Source: a cyanobacterium PCC 7702
Lineage (GTDB): Bacteria; Cyanobacteriota; Cyanobacteriia; Cyanobacteriales; Nostocaceae
DNA length: 64,000 nucleotides
NCBI GenBank assembly: GCA_000332255.1
Contig: KB235926.1
Span: 3,811,018 to 3,875,017, forward strand
Reading direction: 5' to 3'
Of this stretch, positions 18,349 through 26,842 are shown one piece after another; positions within the stretch are counted from its first letter, which is position 1; the number at the start of each line of letters is the position of its first letter. The notes under the pieces were generated by a model. That model had not been told where the DNA came from. It made no database searches and worked only from the letters and a program-made list of their open reading frames with translations. Both the position numbers and the translations under genes were made by a program.

Positions 18349-18501
18349 TTACTCAGTTCTGGTGACAGGTAAGCCTCGAATGAGCTCCCGAATCACATCT
18401 GTTGCTGGTCTTCCGGTCTGGTCACAATATTTTTCAAGTTTCTTGGCTTCATCTAATGCTAAGTTAACGGTGATTCGCTTGATCGCCCATTTTTTGCTCA
18501 T
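18349..18501 (-). CDS. Small ribbon-helix-helix (CopG/Arc-like) DNA-binding protein
   Basis: A 50-residue ORF (ATG 18501, TAA 18349). It opens MSKKWAIKRITVNLALDEAK, whose IKRITVNL is the RHH strand, followed by helix LEKYCDQTGRP, turn and helix ATDVIRELIRGLP. This is a complete RHH fold, the usual size of an antitoxin or copy-number regulator. No toxin-sized partner gene is obvious next to it. The similar dead copy at 18015-18200 supports it being real. Confidence 0.75.
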   Translation of the reverse strand: MSKKWAIKRITVNLALDEAKKLEKYCDQTGRPATDVIRELIRGLPVTRTE

Positions 18502-18547
18502 GCTGAAAGTTTGGTTGTGTTGCACAAGTTTGATGGAAACAAAAAGG

Positions 18548-18667
18548 TTATGTATAAATTGAAAAGCAATTGTGAAGAAATTTTAAAGAAGTGGGCAACG
18601 AAGTTGACCCGAACGATCCGAAAATTCCCTGTCGTCGCTGTTGCTTGTTGTTTGGGTTAATCTTCAT
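18548..18667 (-). CDS. Micro-ORF (39 aa), unknown
   Basis: Begins MKINPNNKQQRRQGIFGSFG and ends in FLHNCFSIYT. GAGGATT lies about 10 nt before its ATG, a plausible ribosome site. It is basic and shows no known domain. It is the third of a leftward file of four small ORFs (45, 23, 39 and 50 codons) ending in the RHH gene. Chance cannot be excluded. Confidence 0.25.
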   Translation of the reverse strand: MKINPNNKQQRRQGIFGSFGSTSLPTSLKFLHNCFSIYT

Positions 18668-18683
18668 AGTTTTATAATCCTCG

Positions 18684-18755
18684 TCAAGTTACAAATCTTG
18701 GCTGCTCCTCAATTGTGAGGTTTGTAGCTAGTCTGGTCAAGACTGGGGTTGGCAT
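18684..18755 (-). CDS. Micro-ORF (23 aa), unknown
   Basis: MPTPVLTRLATNLTIEEQPR then FVT; its ATG lies 5 nt after the stop of the upstream 45-codon ORF, and its stop is 16 nt before the next ATG. This spacing looks operon-like, but the peptide is too short to judge. Confidence 0.2.
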   Translation of the reverse strand: MPTPVLTRLATNLTIEEQPRFVT

Positions 18756-18760
18756 TTTCT

Positions 18761-18898
18761 TTACTTTTCTGCGAATGTAGCTTGGGAAACTGCTAATAAA
18801 GTAGGCATATTGACATTATTCCCAGCTCGCTCGGTGGCGATCGCTTTGGTGCTATAAATGACACCGCTTTTAGGAAGTCGGTTCCAGTTGTTATTCAT
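18761..18898 (-). CDS. Micro-ORF (45 aa), unknown
   Basis: Begins MNNNWNRLPKSGVIYSTKAI and ends MPTLLAVSQATFAEK. Composition is protein-like, but a HIP1-like GCGATCGC lies within it and no domain is recognised. First of the leftward micro-ORF file. Confidence 0.25.
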   Translation of the reverse strand: MNNNWNRLPKSGVIYSTKAIATERAGNNVNMPTLLAVSQATFAEK

Positions 18899-19646
18899 GC
18901 TACAGACATTGAGGTATCAATGACTAGCCATCAAACTCGAACAGATGTGGATATTTTCCCCAGGGATCAAAAGTTTTTCACTCCAGAATTAATTTCAAAC
19001 TGCAGCTAGTTTTAATCTTTTATTGTAATTGACGAGCGATCGCCAAAAACCTTTGGCTGTTTGGTAGGAAAATTAATACCAATTCTGAAAAGGTAGTGTG
19101 TACTTAGGTGTTCACTACAGGCTACGGACATTATTGTTGAGAAACAGCATAAAAACAGCAAAACAGCGATCGCTCCCAACTTTTTTGGTAGCAAACTGAG
19201 CATAATTTAACTTCTCGAACAGTTATTTTTCCGAATTGCCTTTTTGAAAACGCTAAATAATATACACAGTTTCTATCAGTTAGTTAAAACTTCATAATTA
19301 CTTGTAAACAAAATTTTGTAACACTAGTAACATTTTATCACAGAGTAAATACCTTAATATCGACACTCGTAACAAGCTACTACCGGTGTAATGTTGGCAC
19401 CAGAGGGAGAAAATACCACTTTTAACACCTCAAGGTACTCCCACGGATACGGTGGAGCTTGAGAGTAAACAATTTACATTCAAAATAGGTGATAAATATG
19501 TCTGGTATAAGAAATCAGTAACTACAAAATAGAAATTGGAAAATTTTATTTGCTATTTTGTACTTAATTCAACATTATTTATTAACCAAGCAGTTAATTT
19601 GAATAGCAATAATACTGCGGTGCCAATCAGTACAGGAAAAACGAGA
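18899..19646. other. Low-content region with two doubtful ORFs and a hairpin
   Basis: On the plus strand 18920-19009 could encode 29 residues (MTSHQTRTDVDIFPRDQKFF...). On the minus strand 19012-19203 could encode a 63-residue peptide with a lipoprotein-like hydrophobic N-terminus (LGAIAVLLFLCCFSTIMSVA then Cys). Neither is convincing. At 19429-19463 CTCAAG/CTTGAG with an inner CTCC/GGAG makes an imperfect stem-loop. The rest is AT-rich spacer. Confidence 0.4.
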
Positions 19647-20006
19647 ATGCTAGAAATCAAAAATCAAAATGTTATTTTCTCAATTTGGATTAATTGCGCT
19701 GGAGAAACCCAAACATTAGCAAAGAAAAAACAATGGACAAAGCCAAAATCTGACTGGCTCCTACCACTGCGCCAATGGATAGACTCACTGGAGATTAAAA
19801 ATCGCCTCTTAGCAAAAATTTTTGCCAGACTAATTCCTGCTCGCTGTCCTTTTGAGCGAGATATAGTTTTATTTGGGCGCAAAATTGTCCGCATACCTGC
19901 TTTGTGCAAGCTCAATCCCCTTTATGACCAATTTGTAGGTTTGCGTTTTCGGGCTTTATGTTATTTAGTAGAACAGTGTGGTGAAGATATTCAGTCTTAC
20001 TGTTGA
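19647..20006 (+). CDS. Mo-dependent nitrogenase C-terminal domain protein
   Basis: A 119-residue stand-alone protein of the family called Mo-nitro_C. It has WLLPLRQWIDSLEIKNR, then ARLIPARCPFERDI, LFGRKIVRIPALCKLNPLYD and the strongly conserved QFVGLRFRALCYLVEQCGED. Three Cys in fixed positions suggest metal or redox binding. Its function is not established. The ATG at 19647, preceded by AGGAAAAACGAG, is preferred over an upstream TTG at 19536. No nif genes are in the window. It overlaps no neighbour; the cupin starts 18 nt after it. Confidence 0.85.
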   Translation: MLEIKNQNVIFSIWINCAGETQTLAKKKQWTKPKSDWLLPLRQWIDSLEIKNRLLAKIFARLIPARCPFERDIVLFGRKIVRIPALCKLNPLYDQFVGLRFRALCYLVEQCGEDIQSYC

Positions 20007-20023
20007 ATCAATTGGCAACAAGT

Positions 20024-20296
20024 ATGGAAATTAAAATTGAACGTCAACCCAGCCAAGAGCGTTTGCATCAATTAGGCGTCTTCAAATGGGGAATTTGGGA
20101 AAAACAAGTCTCGAAATTCCCTTGGACTTATGATACCCAAGAAATTTGTTACTTTCTAGAAGGTGATGTGATTGTCACTCCCGATGGCGGACAGCCAGTG
20201 CAAATGGGTAAAGGTGATTTAGTGACTTTTCCTGCTGGCATGTCCTGCACCTGGGAAATTAAAAGCGACGTCAAGAAACATTATTATCTTGGTTAG
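20024..20296 (+). CDS. Cupin-domain protein (DUF861/Cupin_3 type)
   Basis: A 90-residue single-domain cupin with FKWGIWEKQVSKFPWTYDTQ, EICYFLEGDVIVTPDGG and MGKGDLVTFPAGMSCTWEI, matching the small DUF861 family. The classical metal-binding His residues of cupin motif 1 are missing, as often in this group. The frame is open from a TTG at 20003, but the ATG at 20024 begins the conserved part (MEIKIERQPS). It follows the Mo-nitro_C gene closely and may be co-transcribed. Confidence 0.85.
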   Translation: MEIKIERQPSQERLHQLGVFKWGIWEKQVSKFPWTYDTQEICYFLEGDVIVTPDGGQPVQMGKGDLVTFPAGMSCTWEIKSDVKKHYYLG

Positions 20297-20563
20297 TTAG
20301 AATAACGGCAATTGTGGTATTGAGTAAAGTAAAGACCAAAACTTTCTGTTTGAAAAACAAATTTTTCAGCAACCGAAAACCTAAAGGCTCACGGGACTGT
20401 GGATTTAACTAAGTCAGCGAAGGAGCGTTAAAAAAATTTATAATAGGCAGCGTTTGCTTGAGGGCAACTTGCAACGGAAAAGCTACAATAGCGCTATTGC
20501 AATTAGCAACGTACAAAATAAAGATAACGCTCAACCCAAATCGGCCAAATCACAATCAAAGAA

Positions 20564-21331
20564 ATGTTACTGCATTTAAGTACTTGGCAAGAAGTAGAAG
20601 CATATCTGCAGACATCCGAGGGTATTATTGTTCCTATTGGTTCTACAGAACAACACGGTCCGACAGGATTAATTGGTACGGATGCAATTTGTGCAGAGGC
20701 GATCGCTCGTGGTGTGGGTGAAGCAACTCAAGCAATGGTTGCTCCTACAATTAATGTTGGTATGGCACTACATCACACCGCTTTTCCTGGAAGCATTAGT
20801 CTGCGTCCCAGCACCATGATTCAGGTAGTGCGAGACTACATCAGCTGTTTAGCGAAAGCAGGTTTTACAAAGTTCTACTTTATCAACGGACACGGTGGTA
20901 ATATTGCTACCCTCAAGGCCGCTTTTTCTGAGACATACGCTTATTTAGAAGAACTGCAGCTTTCCTATGCTCACAAGGTGCAATGCCAACTAGCCAATTG
21001 GTTTACGTGTAATTCCGTCCTCAAACTAGCAAAAGAATTGTACGGCGAGCAAGAAGGTTCTCATGCTACGCCCAGCGAAGTAGCTGTTACTCAATATATT
21101 TATCCGCAAGCAATAAAGCAAGCGCAGCTTAGTCCTCAAGTCGGTACTGGACATCAAATTTACGGTGCCAGGGACTTTCGCCAGCGTTACCCTGATGGTA
21201 GGATGGGTTCAAATCCTGCCTTAGCAACACCCGAACACGGCAAACAGTTTTACGAACTAGCAGTAAAAGAACTGAGCAATGGTTATTTAGAATTTTTAAA
21301 CGCAGAATCAGCCGAGTTGGCCAGAAGGTGA
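20564..21331 (+). CDS. Creatininase-family amidohydrolase
   Basis: A 255-residue member of the creatininase/MftE family, metal-dependent amide or peptide hydrolases. Predicted ligands are Glu29 and His31 in GSTEQHGP, Asp40 in IGTDA, His110 in INGHGGN, and Glu164 in EQEGSHATPSEV; His167 follows in the same motif. All expected positions are present, so it should be active. Substrate cannot be assigned; cyanobacteria carry orphan members. It is convergent with the malic enzyme, 18 nt apart. Confidence 0.9.
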   Translation: MLLHLSTWQEVEAYLQTSEGIIVPIGSTEQHGPTGLIGTDAICAEAIARGVGEATQAMVAPTINVGMALHHTAFPGSISLRPSTMIQVVRDYISCLAKAGFTKFYFINGHGGNIATLKAAFSETYAYLEELQLSYAHKVQCQLANWFTCNSVLKLAKELYGEQEGSHATPSEVAVTQYIYPQAIKQAQLSPQVGTGHQIYGARDFRQRYPDGRMGSNPALATPEHGKQFYELAVKELSNGYLEFLNAESAELARR

Positions 21332-21349
21332 GGGTAGAACCTACTGCGT

Positions 21350-22741
21350 TCAATTGCGAGCAATACCATCTTGGCGTGCGGCGCGTTGGACAGCAGCAGC
21401 AACAGTTGTGGCAACCCTTTCGTCAAAAACAGAGGGAATAATATGTTCCCTGTCTAAATCTGTTGGTTTGATTAAAGAAGCGATCGCATTTGCTGCTTCT
21501 AAGTACATTGAGGTGGTAATTGTTGTAGCTCGACAATCCAATGCGCCGCGAAATACTCCGGGAAAAGCAAGAACGTTGTTGATTTGATTTGGATAATCGC
21601 TGCGTCCGGTGGCAATGACAGCAACTTCGCTGCTGACTAATTCTGGTTGAATTTCTGGAATTGGATTTGCCATTGCAAACACAATCGCATCTTTAGCCAT
21701 GGAACGTACCATTTCTGGCGTTAATACCCCTGGTACGCTAACTCCGATAAATACATCTACTCCTTGTACAGCACCTGCCAAGGTACCTTGGGCCTTAACG
21801 GCAAATTCTCGCTTTTCATTGGTCAAGTCAGTGCGATTGTGAGAGACAATTCCTTTAGAATCGCACAGCCAAATTTTTTCTGCTCCAGCTTTGCGCAGCA
21901 AGCGAGCGATCGCAATCCCTGCAGCACCAGCACCATTAATTAAGATCCTGACTTGCTCAATTGATTTGTGCACCAATTTTAAAGCATTGAGAAGTGCTGC
22001 TAAAGTAACTATTGCCGTACCGTGCTGGTCGTCATGAAAAACAGGAATATCTAATTCGCGTCGCAATTTTTCTTCTATTTCAAAACAGCGAGGAGCAGCA
22101 ATATCTTCTAAATTTATGCCTCCAAAAACAGGAGCAATATTTTTTACTGTACTGACAATTCCCTCTGCATCTTGAGTAGCAAGACAAATGGGAAAAGCAT
22201 CAATACTGGCAAATTCTTTGAACAACATTGCTTTCCCTTCCATTACCGGTAACGCTGCTTGCGGACCAAGATTTCCCAAACCCAGTACTGCACTTCCATC
22301 GGTAACAATGGCCACAGTATTCTGTTTAATAGTTAATTTATAAACTTCTTCTGGGTCTTGAGCAATCGCACTGCAGATACGTCCTACTCCAGGTGTATAC
22401 GCCATTGCTAGGTCAGATGAGGTTTTGAGGGGAATCTTACTGGCAATGCTAATTTTCCCACCACGGTGCAGGTTAAAGGTGCGATCGTAAACGTTCAGTA
22501 CTTTGATTTCTGGTAAAGTCTTAACTGCTTGCACAATTGCTTCCGCATGCTCGGTACTAGCAGCATCTACTGTAATTTCTCGAATGGAAACATGTCTTGT
22601 TTGTTCGATTAAATCGATTTGACCAAAATTACCACCACTGTTAGAGATTGCTTGAGTAACATGGGCTAGCATCCCCACACGATTGGGAATTTCCAGGCGG
22701 ATTGTCAAACTAAAACTAGAATTGGGGGTCAGATCTGTCAT
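21350..22741 (-). CDS. NAD-dependent malic enzyme with N-terminal ACT domain
   Basis: A 463-residue oxidative-decarboxylating malate dehydrogenase. Residues about 10-85 form an ACT regulatory domain ([20 protein letters not shown]). The catalytic half has [11 protein letters not shown] with the catalytic Tyr, [20 protein letters not shown] with the catalytic Lys, [11 protein letters not shown] with metal Asp ligands, and the Rossmann motif [15 protein letters not shown]. It converts malate to pyruvate and CO2. The ACT domain implies allosteric control by a small molecule, perhaps an amino acid. Confidence 0.94.
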   Translation of the reverse strand: MTDLTPNSSFSLTIRLEIPNRVGMLAHVTQAISNSGGNFGQIDLIEQTRHVSIREITVDAASTEHAEAIVQAVKTLPEIKVLNVYDRTFNLHRGGKISIASKIPLKTSSDLAMAYTPGVGRICSAIAQDPEEVYKLTIKQNTVAIVTDGSAVLGLGNLGPQAALPVMEGKAMLFKEFASIDAFPICLATQDAEGIVSTVKNIAPVFGGINLEDIAAPRCFEIEEKLRRELDIPVFHDDQHGTAIVTLAALLNALKLVHKSIEQVRILINGAGAAGIAIARLLRKAGAEKIWLCDSKGIVSHNRTDLTNEKREFAVKAQGTLAGAVQGVDVFIGVSVPGVLTPEMVRSMAKDAIVFAMANPIPEIQPELVSSEVAVIATGRSDYPNQINNVLAFPGVFRGALDCRATTITTSMYLEAANAIASLIKPTDLDREHIIPSVFDERVATTVAAAVQRAARQDGIARN

Positions 22742-23000
22742 TGTAGCCTTGGCTTGGGGATTTGAAATGTCAACAAGGGTGCTTTTTTCTCAAGTTGGAG
22801 GATTTTGTAGTACAAAAAAGTAACAATTTTGTCATTTTCGTCTCCTTCTGCAACTAATTTTCCGTTTTCCCTTGCCAAGGATGTACTTTTTGATACCAAA
22901 TTTAATTCCAGATGGGGCTTCTGGTGTCGACCACAAATCTGTGCCACAATTAGAATCAATAACTATTTTAGGGATAAATCCCGCTATCCAATTCGGCTTA

Positions 23001-23105
23001 ATGCTGGGAACAAAGCTCCGAGGAGACTATCACATTGTTAAAGTACTAGGCAATGGGGGATTTGCTCAGACACACATAGTTGTGGCAAAGAAAACTCAAG
23101 CATGA
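23001..23105 (+). pseudogene. N-terminal fragment of a Ser/Thr protein kinase
   Basis: Reads MLGTKLRGDYHIVKVLGNGG followed by FAQTHIVVAKKTQA and a stop. This is the opening of a bacterial Hanks-type kinase: the ligand-site entry plus a glycine-rich loop GNGGFAQTH. It ends before the catalytic Lys region, and nothing kinase-like follows, so it is a remnant. Confidence 0.6.
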
Positions 23106-23304
23106 ACTACTTTCCATACGACTCCTAACAAAAGCTGGGGTAGGTTGATTGCAAACATAAAGCGATGAGCGCTCGCTGGGGGAAGAAAGCGTATTTTGTG
23201 TTTGCGTCTAGACAAACCTTTCTAAAGAAAGACGATAATTGCTGTTTTATCTTTATTACTATCAATCCATCTGAAGGTTTAAATAAAGACAAGGGAAAAG
23301 TATC

Positions 23305-23400
23305 GTGAAGCTAAATCTAGTGTTGTTTTGGATAACAGTATCTTTCGTGATGGTAGGAGCGATCGCCTTACTGCTCCAACCTAGTATTGATTTTCATTGA
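23305..23400 (+). CDS. Possible 31-aa single-span membrane peptide
   Basis: GTG start at 23305 with AAGGGAAAAG upstream. The product has a single continuous hydrophobic helix (LVLFWITVSFVMVGAIALLL) and a short polar tail QPSIDFH. Size and layout resemble small thylakoid or plasma-membrane subunits, but I recognise no specific family and it may be chance. Confidence 0.3.
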   Translation: MKLNLVLFWITVSFVMVGAIALLLQPSIDFH

Positions 23401-23572
23401 TGCAGTAGATGCTTCTGCAAGGGTTTGCGACTGGGAGCGATCGCAACCGAGTTGTGCTGTTTCTACCAACGGGTAAGTGCTATCTATGCTTGCAGAAAGA
23501 TGAGAACTAATGTGGAAGTTCTTAAATTATGATTTCAACACTAGCTTTTAATTAAATTGTCGGAGGGGACAC

Positions 23573-23899
23573 ATGAGTGAGAACAAAGAATTGACAGAAG
23601 AAGCTACAACTACAGACGCAGCACCATCGCCACAACAAACAACATCGCAAACCACAAGCCAAAATCAGCAGAATTTACCAGAAGAAATCAAAAGGGAAAA
23701 TCTCCCTTCGGAAGCTCAACAAGTTTACGCTGCAGCCTTAAAAGCTGCTAAAAGCGATGGTATAAGCGAAGAAGGCGCTCGTCAGATCGCTTGGAATAGC
23801 CTTCGCGAGATGTTTGAAAAAGGTTCAGACGGAAAATGGTACGCCAAGGGTGAAGTTACCGCCCAACATTACAAAGCTGTTACCTCTGGCGGCAACTAA
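23573..23899 (+). CDS. ChaB-family protein
   Basis: A 108-residue protein with a Gln/Thr-rich disordered N-terminus (residues 1-40) and one ChaB domain: ENLPSEAQQVYAAALKAAKS, then EEGARQIAWNSL, then FEKGSDGKWYAK. ChaB is named for a putative cation-transport regulator; its biochemical role is uncertain. CGGAGGGG 5 nt before the ATG is a strong ribosome site, implying good expression. Confidence 0.88.
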   Translation: MSENKELTEEATTTDAAPSPQQTTSQTTSQNQQNLPEEIKRENLPSEAQQVYAAALKAAKSDGISEEGARQIAWNSLREMFEKGSDGKWYAKGEVTAQHYKAVTSGGN

Positions 23900-24172
23900 T
23901 GGTCTTCATAATACAAAATGCCATAAATTTCAGGCGGTTTGTCATTTGTACAAACTGCCTTTCGATTATAATCGCAATACTTTTGGAAGAAGACAAAATC
24001 TGCATCGCTAACCCGCAATGGAGAAAATGCAACAGATGCAGTTGAGAGGTTGTTATCAGCGGGTTGTTCTCAAAAGAAAGACACCAAGATAATTTAGTTG
24101 CTGGTAACCCAGGCAAAGAAATCATTAAACTGGTAGAAGTTGCCCTACTGGGATTGAAAACCCACTAGACAC

Positions 24173-25366
24173 ATGAGCGAACAAACAGCGAGAATTTGTA
24201 TACTGGGTGGAGGCTTTGGTGGTCTCTATACTGCGCTGCGGCTAAGTCAGTTTCCATGGCAGCCGTTGCCAAAACCGGAAATAATTTTGGTAGACCAAAG
24301 CGATCGCTTTCTTTTTTCTCCCCTGCTCTACGAACTGCTAACTGGAGAACTACAATCTTGGGAAATTGCGCCTCCTTTTGAAGAACTTCTACAAGATACG
24401 GGCGTGCGTTTTTATCAAGCTTCTGTAGCAGGAATTGATATAGAGCAAAAACGAGTACACCTGCAGGAAGGACCGGAACTCGGTTATGACCGCTTGGTCT
24501 TGGCTCTGGGTGGGGAAACACCTTTAGATATGATACCGGGTGCTCCATCACATGCCTATACATTCCGTACTATTACAGACGCGTATCGCCTGGAAGAACG
24601 CCTGCGAATCCTGGAAGAATCACAAGCAGATAAAATTAGAGTGGCAATTGTTGGCGCTGGTTATAGCGGTGTCGAGCTAGCTTGTAAATTAGCAGACAGG
24701 TTGGGACCAAAAGGACGCTTTCGATTAATTGAACTCGCAGACCAAATTTTGCGAACTTCACCAGAATTTAACCGCCAAGCTGCAGACAAAGCTTTAAAGG
24801 AGCGGGGTGTATTTATCGACTTAGAAACGAAGGTAGTATCAGTTGGACAAGATACCATTTCTTTAGAATACAAAGGTCAAGTAGACGTTATTCCCGTAGA
24901 TTTGGTAATTTGGACAACAGGAACACAAGTTGCACCTGTGGTGCGAAATCTTGCTCTCAAGCAAAACCAACGCGGTCAAGTGACTACCAAACCTACCCTA
25001 CAAGTCCTCGACCATCCAGAAATTTTTGCCTTGGGAGATTTAGCAGACTGTCGCGATGCGCAAGGACAGCAAGTTCCAGCAACTGCTCAAGCAGCTTTAC
25101 AACAAGCCGACTACGCTGCTTGGAATATATGGGCTACTCTCACCCGTCGTCCTTTACTTCCTTTTCGCTACCAACATCTGGGCGAGATGATGACGCTAGG
25201 GGTAGACAATGCTACCTTTAGCGGTTTGGGTATCCAGATAGAAGGATCTTTAGCTTATGTTTTCCGTCGCTTAGCCTATCTGTACCGGTTGCCAACTTTA
25301 GATCATAAACTTAAAGTTGGTTTTCACTGGCTAGTTCGTCCTATTATAGAGACATTATCAAAATAA
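24173..25366 (+). CDS. ndbB: NdbB-type NDH-2, demethylphylloquinone reductase
   Basis: A 397-residue FAD/NAD(P) oxidoreductase. FAD site ICILGGGFGGLYTALRLSQ is at the N-terminus. LVDQSDRFLFSPLLYELLTGE, the second dinucleotide fold VAIVGAGYSGVELACKLADR, WTTGTQVAPVVRNL and IFALGDLADCRDA follow. Similarity over these blocks is much closer to cyanobacterial NdbB (Synechocystis slr1743) than to NdbA/NdbC. NdbB reduces demethylphylloquinone before the last methylation in vitamin K1 synthesis. No recognisable Shine-Dalgarno precedes the ATG. Confidence 0.87.
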   Translation: MSEQTARICILGGGFGGLYTALRLSQFPWQPLPKPEIILVDQSDRFLFSPLLYELLTGELQSWEIAPPFEELLQDTGVRFYQASVAGIDIEQKRVHLQEGPELGYDRLVLALGGETPLDMIPGAPSHAYTFRTITDAYRLEERLRILEESQADKIRVAIVGAGYSGVELACKLADRLGPKGRFRLIELADQILRTSPEFNRQAADKALKERGVFIDLETKVVSVGQDTISLEYKGQVDVIPVDLVIWTTGTQVAPVVRNLALKQNQRGQVTTKPTLQVLDHPEIFALGDLADCRDAQGQQVPATAQAALQQADYAAWNIWATLTRRPLLPFRYQHLGEMMTLGVDNATFSGLGIQIEGSLAYVFRRLAYLYRLPTLDHKLKVGFHWLVRPIIETLSK

Positions 25367-25410
25367 AATCTAGTTTTGGCCAATTTCCCTTTTGAAATCC
25401 TTAAAGGTTG

Positions 25411-26058
25411 ATGAAGCGACCAAAAGTAATTTTTTTAGATGCTGTGGGGACGCTCTTTGGCGTTAGGGGTAGCGTGGGCGAAATTTACAGTCAACTAGCA
25501 CGAGACTTTGGTGTAGAAGTTTCTGCACAAAGCCTTAATAAAGCTTTTTTATCTTGCTTTGAAGCTGCTTTGCCACCTGTATTTCCAAATATACAGCCGC
25601 AAGATCTTCTCCAGTACGAGTTTGACTGGTGGTCTAACATTGTCTCTCGCACCTTTGAGCAAGCAGGCGTTCTGGAGCAATTTTCTGATTTCCCGGCCTT
25701 TTTTAGCGAAATTTACATTCACTTTGGCACGGCTCAACCCTGGCTAATTTACGATGATGTTTTGCCGGCTTTAACGAACTGGCGGAAAATGGGAATTGAA
25801 CTGGGGATAGTGTCAAATTTTGACTCTCGCATTTACTCGGTGTTAGAGGCTTTAGAATTGAAAGATTTTTTCAGTTCTGTAACCATTTCTACTCAAGTAG
25901 GTGCGGCTAAACCGGACCCTCAGATTTTTGCCATTGCCTTAGAAAAACATGACTGTCCCCCTACTGCCGCATGGCATATTGGAGACAGTTTTACAGAAGA
26001 TTATCACGGAGCAAGGGCGGCAGGATTGAGGGGTATTTTGATTAACCGTGAAAATTAG
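25411..26058 (+). CDS. HAD-superfamily hydrolase-like protein, DREG-2/HDHD3 type
   Basis: A 215-residue HAD protein with nucleophile Asp in motif I VIFLDAVGTLFGV, motif II IVSNFDS, motif III Lys in VGAAKPDPQIF and motif IV HIGDSFTEDYHGARAAG. Motif I reads DAVGT where active phosphatases have DxDGT: the second Asp, the usual acid/base, is Val. This is characteristic of the DREG-2/HDHD3 group, so phosphatase activity is doubtful. The ATG at 25411 is chosen over the adjacent TTG. Confidence 0.88.
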   Translation: MKRPKVIFLDAVGTLFGVRGSVGEIYSQLARDFGVEVSAQSLNKAFLSCFEAALPPVFPNIQPQDLLQYEFDWWSNIVSRTFEQAGVLEQFSDFPAFFSEIYIHFGTAQPWLIYDDVLPALTNWRKMGIELGIVSNFDSRIYSVLEALELKDFFSSVTISTQVGAAKPDPQIFAIALEKHDCPPTAAWHIGDSFTEDYHGARAAGLRGILINREN

Positions 26059-26124
26059 TGGAGTAGGACTTTCTTGAGGGAAAGACCAAAGTGAAGCCCG
26101 TCCGCGCAGCGTTTATACAAACTA

Positions 26125-26544
26125 TTATCTGCTTGCTATTAACCCTGAAGCCAATTGTTTTGCCTCGTCTTCAAGTAGCTGAATAAGGTCTTTATCTCCT
26201 TTTTCTTTAGCTACTTGCAGGCGACGTTCTAGATTGTAGCGGATATGTACTAGGTGGGTTTGGGCTAACTCGTCACCTAATTTTTGATATGTGGTAACAG
26301 TTGCTTGTTTGCCAGCATTACCGCATTTTTGGTGCTGGTTACCTACTTCCACCTTTAGCGGACAACCAGTATGATAAAGAACTCCACGGTACTTTAACTC
26401 GGCCGCTGGTTGAGGAACGGGAATATGTCTGGGATAACGACATTGCCAATTCGCACCCCGGTACATACCGCTAGTTTCTCCTGGAATTGTTTCCATGGCT
26501 AAAGGATTGTGTTCATAGTCAACGCCACGATAGGTGAGTTTCAT
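26125..26544 (-). CDS. DUF4278-domain protein
   Basis: A 139-residue cyanobacterial protein with the DUF4278 signature MKLTYRGVDYEHNP at the N-terminus and a second copy-like element ELKYRGVLYHTG at about residues 49-60. The C-terminal third (TTYQKLGDELAQTHLVHIRY and following) is helical and charged. No function is known for the family. Confidence 0.85.
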   Translation of the reverse strand: MKLTYRGVDYEHNPLAMETIPGETSGMYRGANWQCRYPRHIPVPQPAAELKYRGVLYHTGCPLKVEVGNQHQKCGNAGKQATVTTYQKLGDELAQTHLVHIRYNLERRLQVAKEKGDKDLIQLLEDEAKQLASGLIASR

Positions 26545-26842
26545 TGCTTCGCCTCGCTTTTAATTTTTTTGTTGCTTCAATGGAATTAAATGAGGCGCGT
26601 TCCTTCAGGATTTCTCCCTACTTCCGTCTCTCCAGACAGCTTTTGTTCGCTAGTAGTACCTGGAAGTACTATTCGAACTTTCCGCCTTGGAAAGATGAAC
26701 GATTTTATTTCTGTATCCATTGTAACTGTTTTTTGGTAATGTCAATAAATTATAACTAAATTTTCAAAAAAAGTACCTCTGCTCTCAGTCAGACTTGTTC
26801 TGACATGCTTTAGGTTTTCTTGTGGTTCTCAATCTTCGCTAT

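Larger units (their letters stand above)
22742..23572. other. Degenerate intergenic region
   Basis: About 830 bp upstream of chaB. It contains the start of a protein kinase gene cut short (listed separately), a possible 31-codon membrane peptide, and several HIP1 sites. A reading frame at 22738-22959 on the minus strand shows no recognisable features and is not called. The right end provides the chaB promoter and a strong ribosome site. Confidence 0.5.

Noticed and set aside
18329-18562. 77-codon plus-strand frame
   Set aside because: It is the antisense shadow of the 50-aa RHH gene, which has a clear fold.
24141-24160. CRISPR-like string GGATTGAAAACCC near ndbB
   Set aside because: It occurs once; there are no repeated units, spacers or cas genes.
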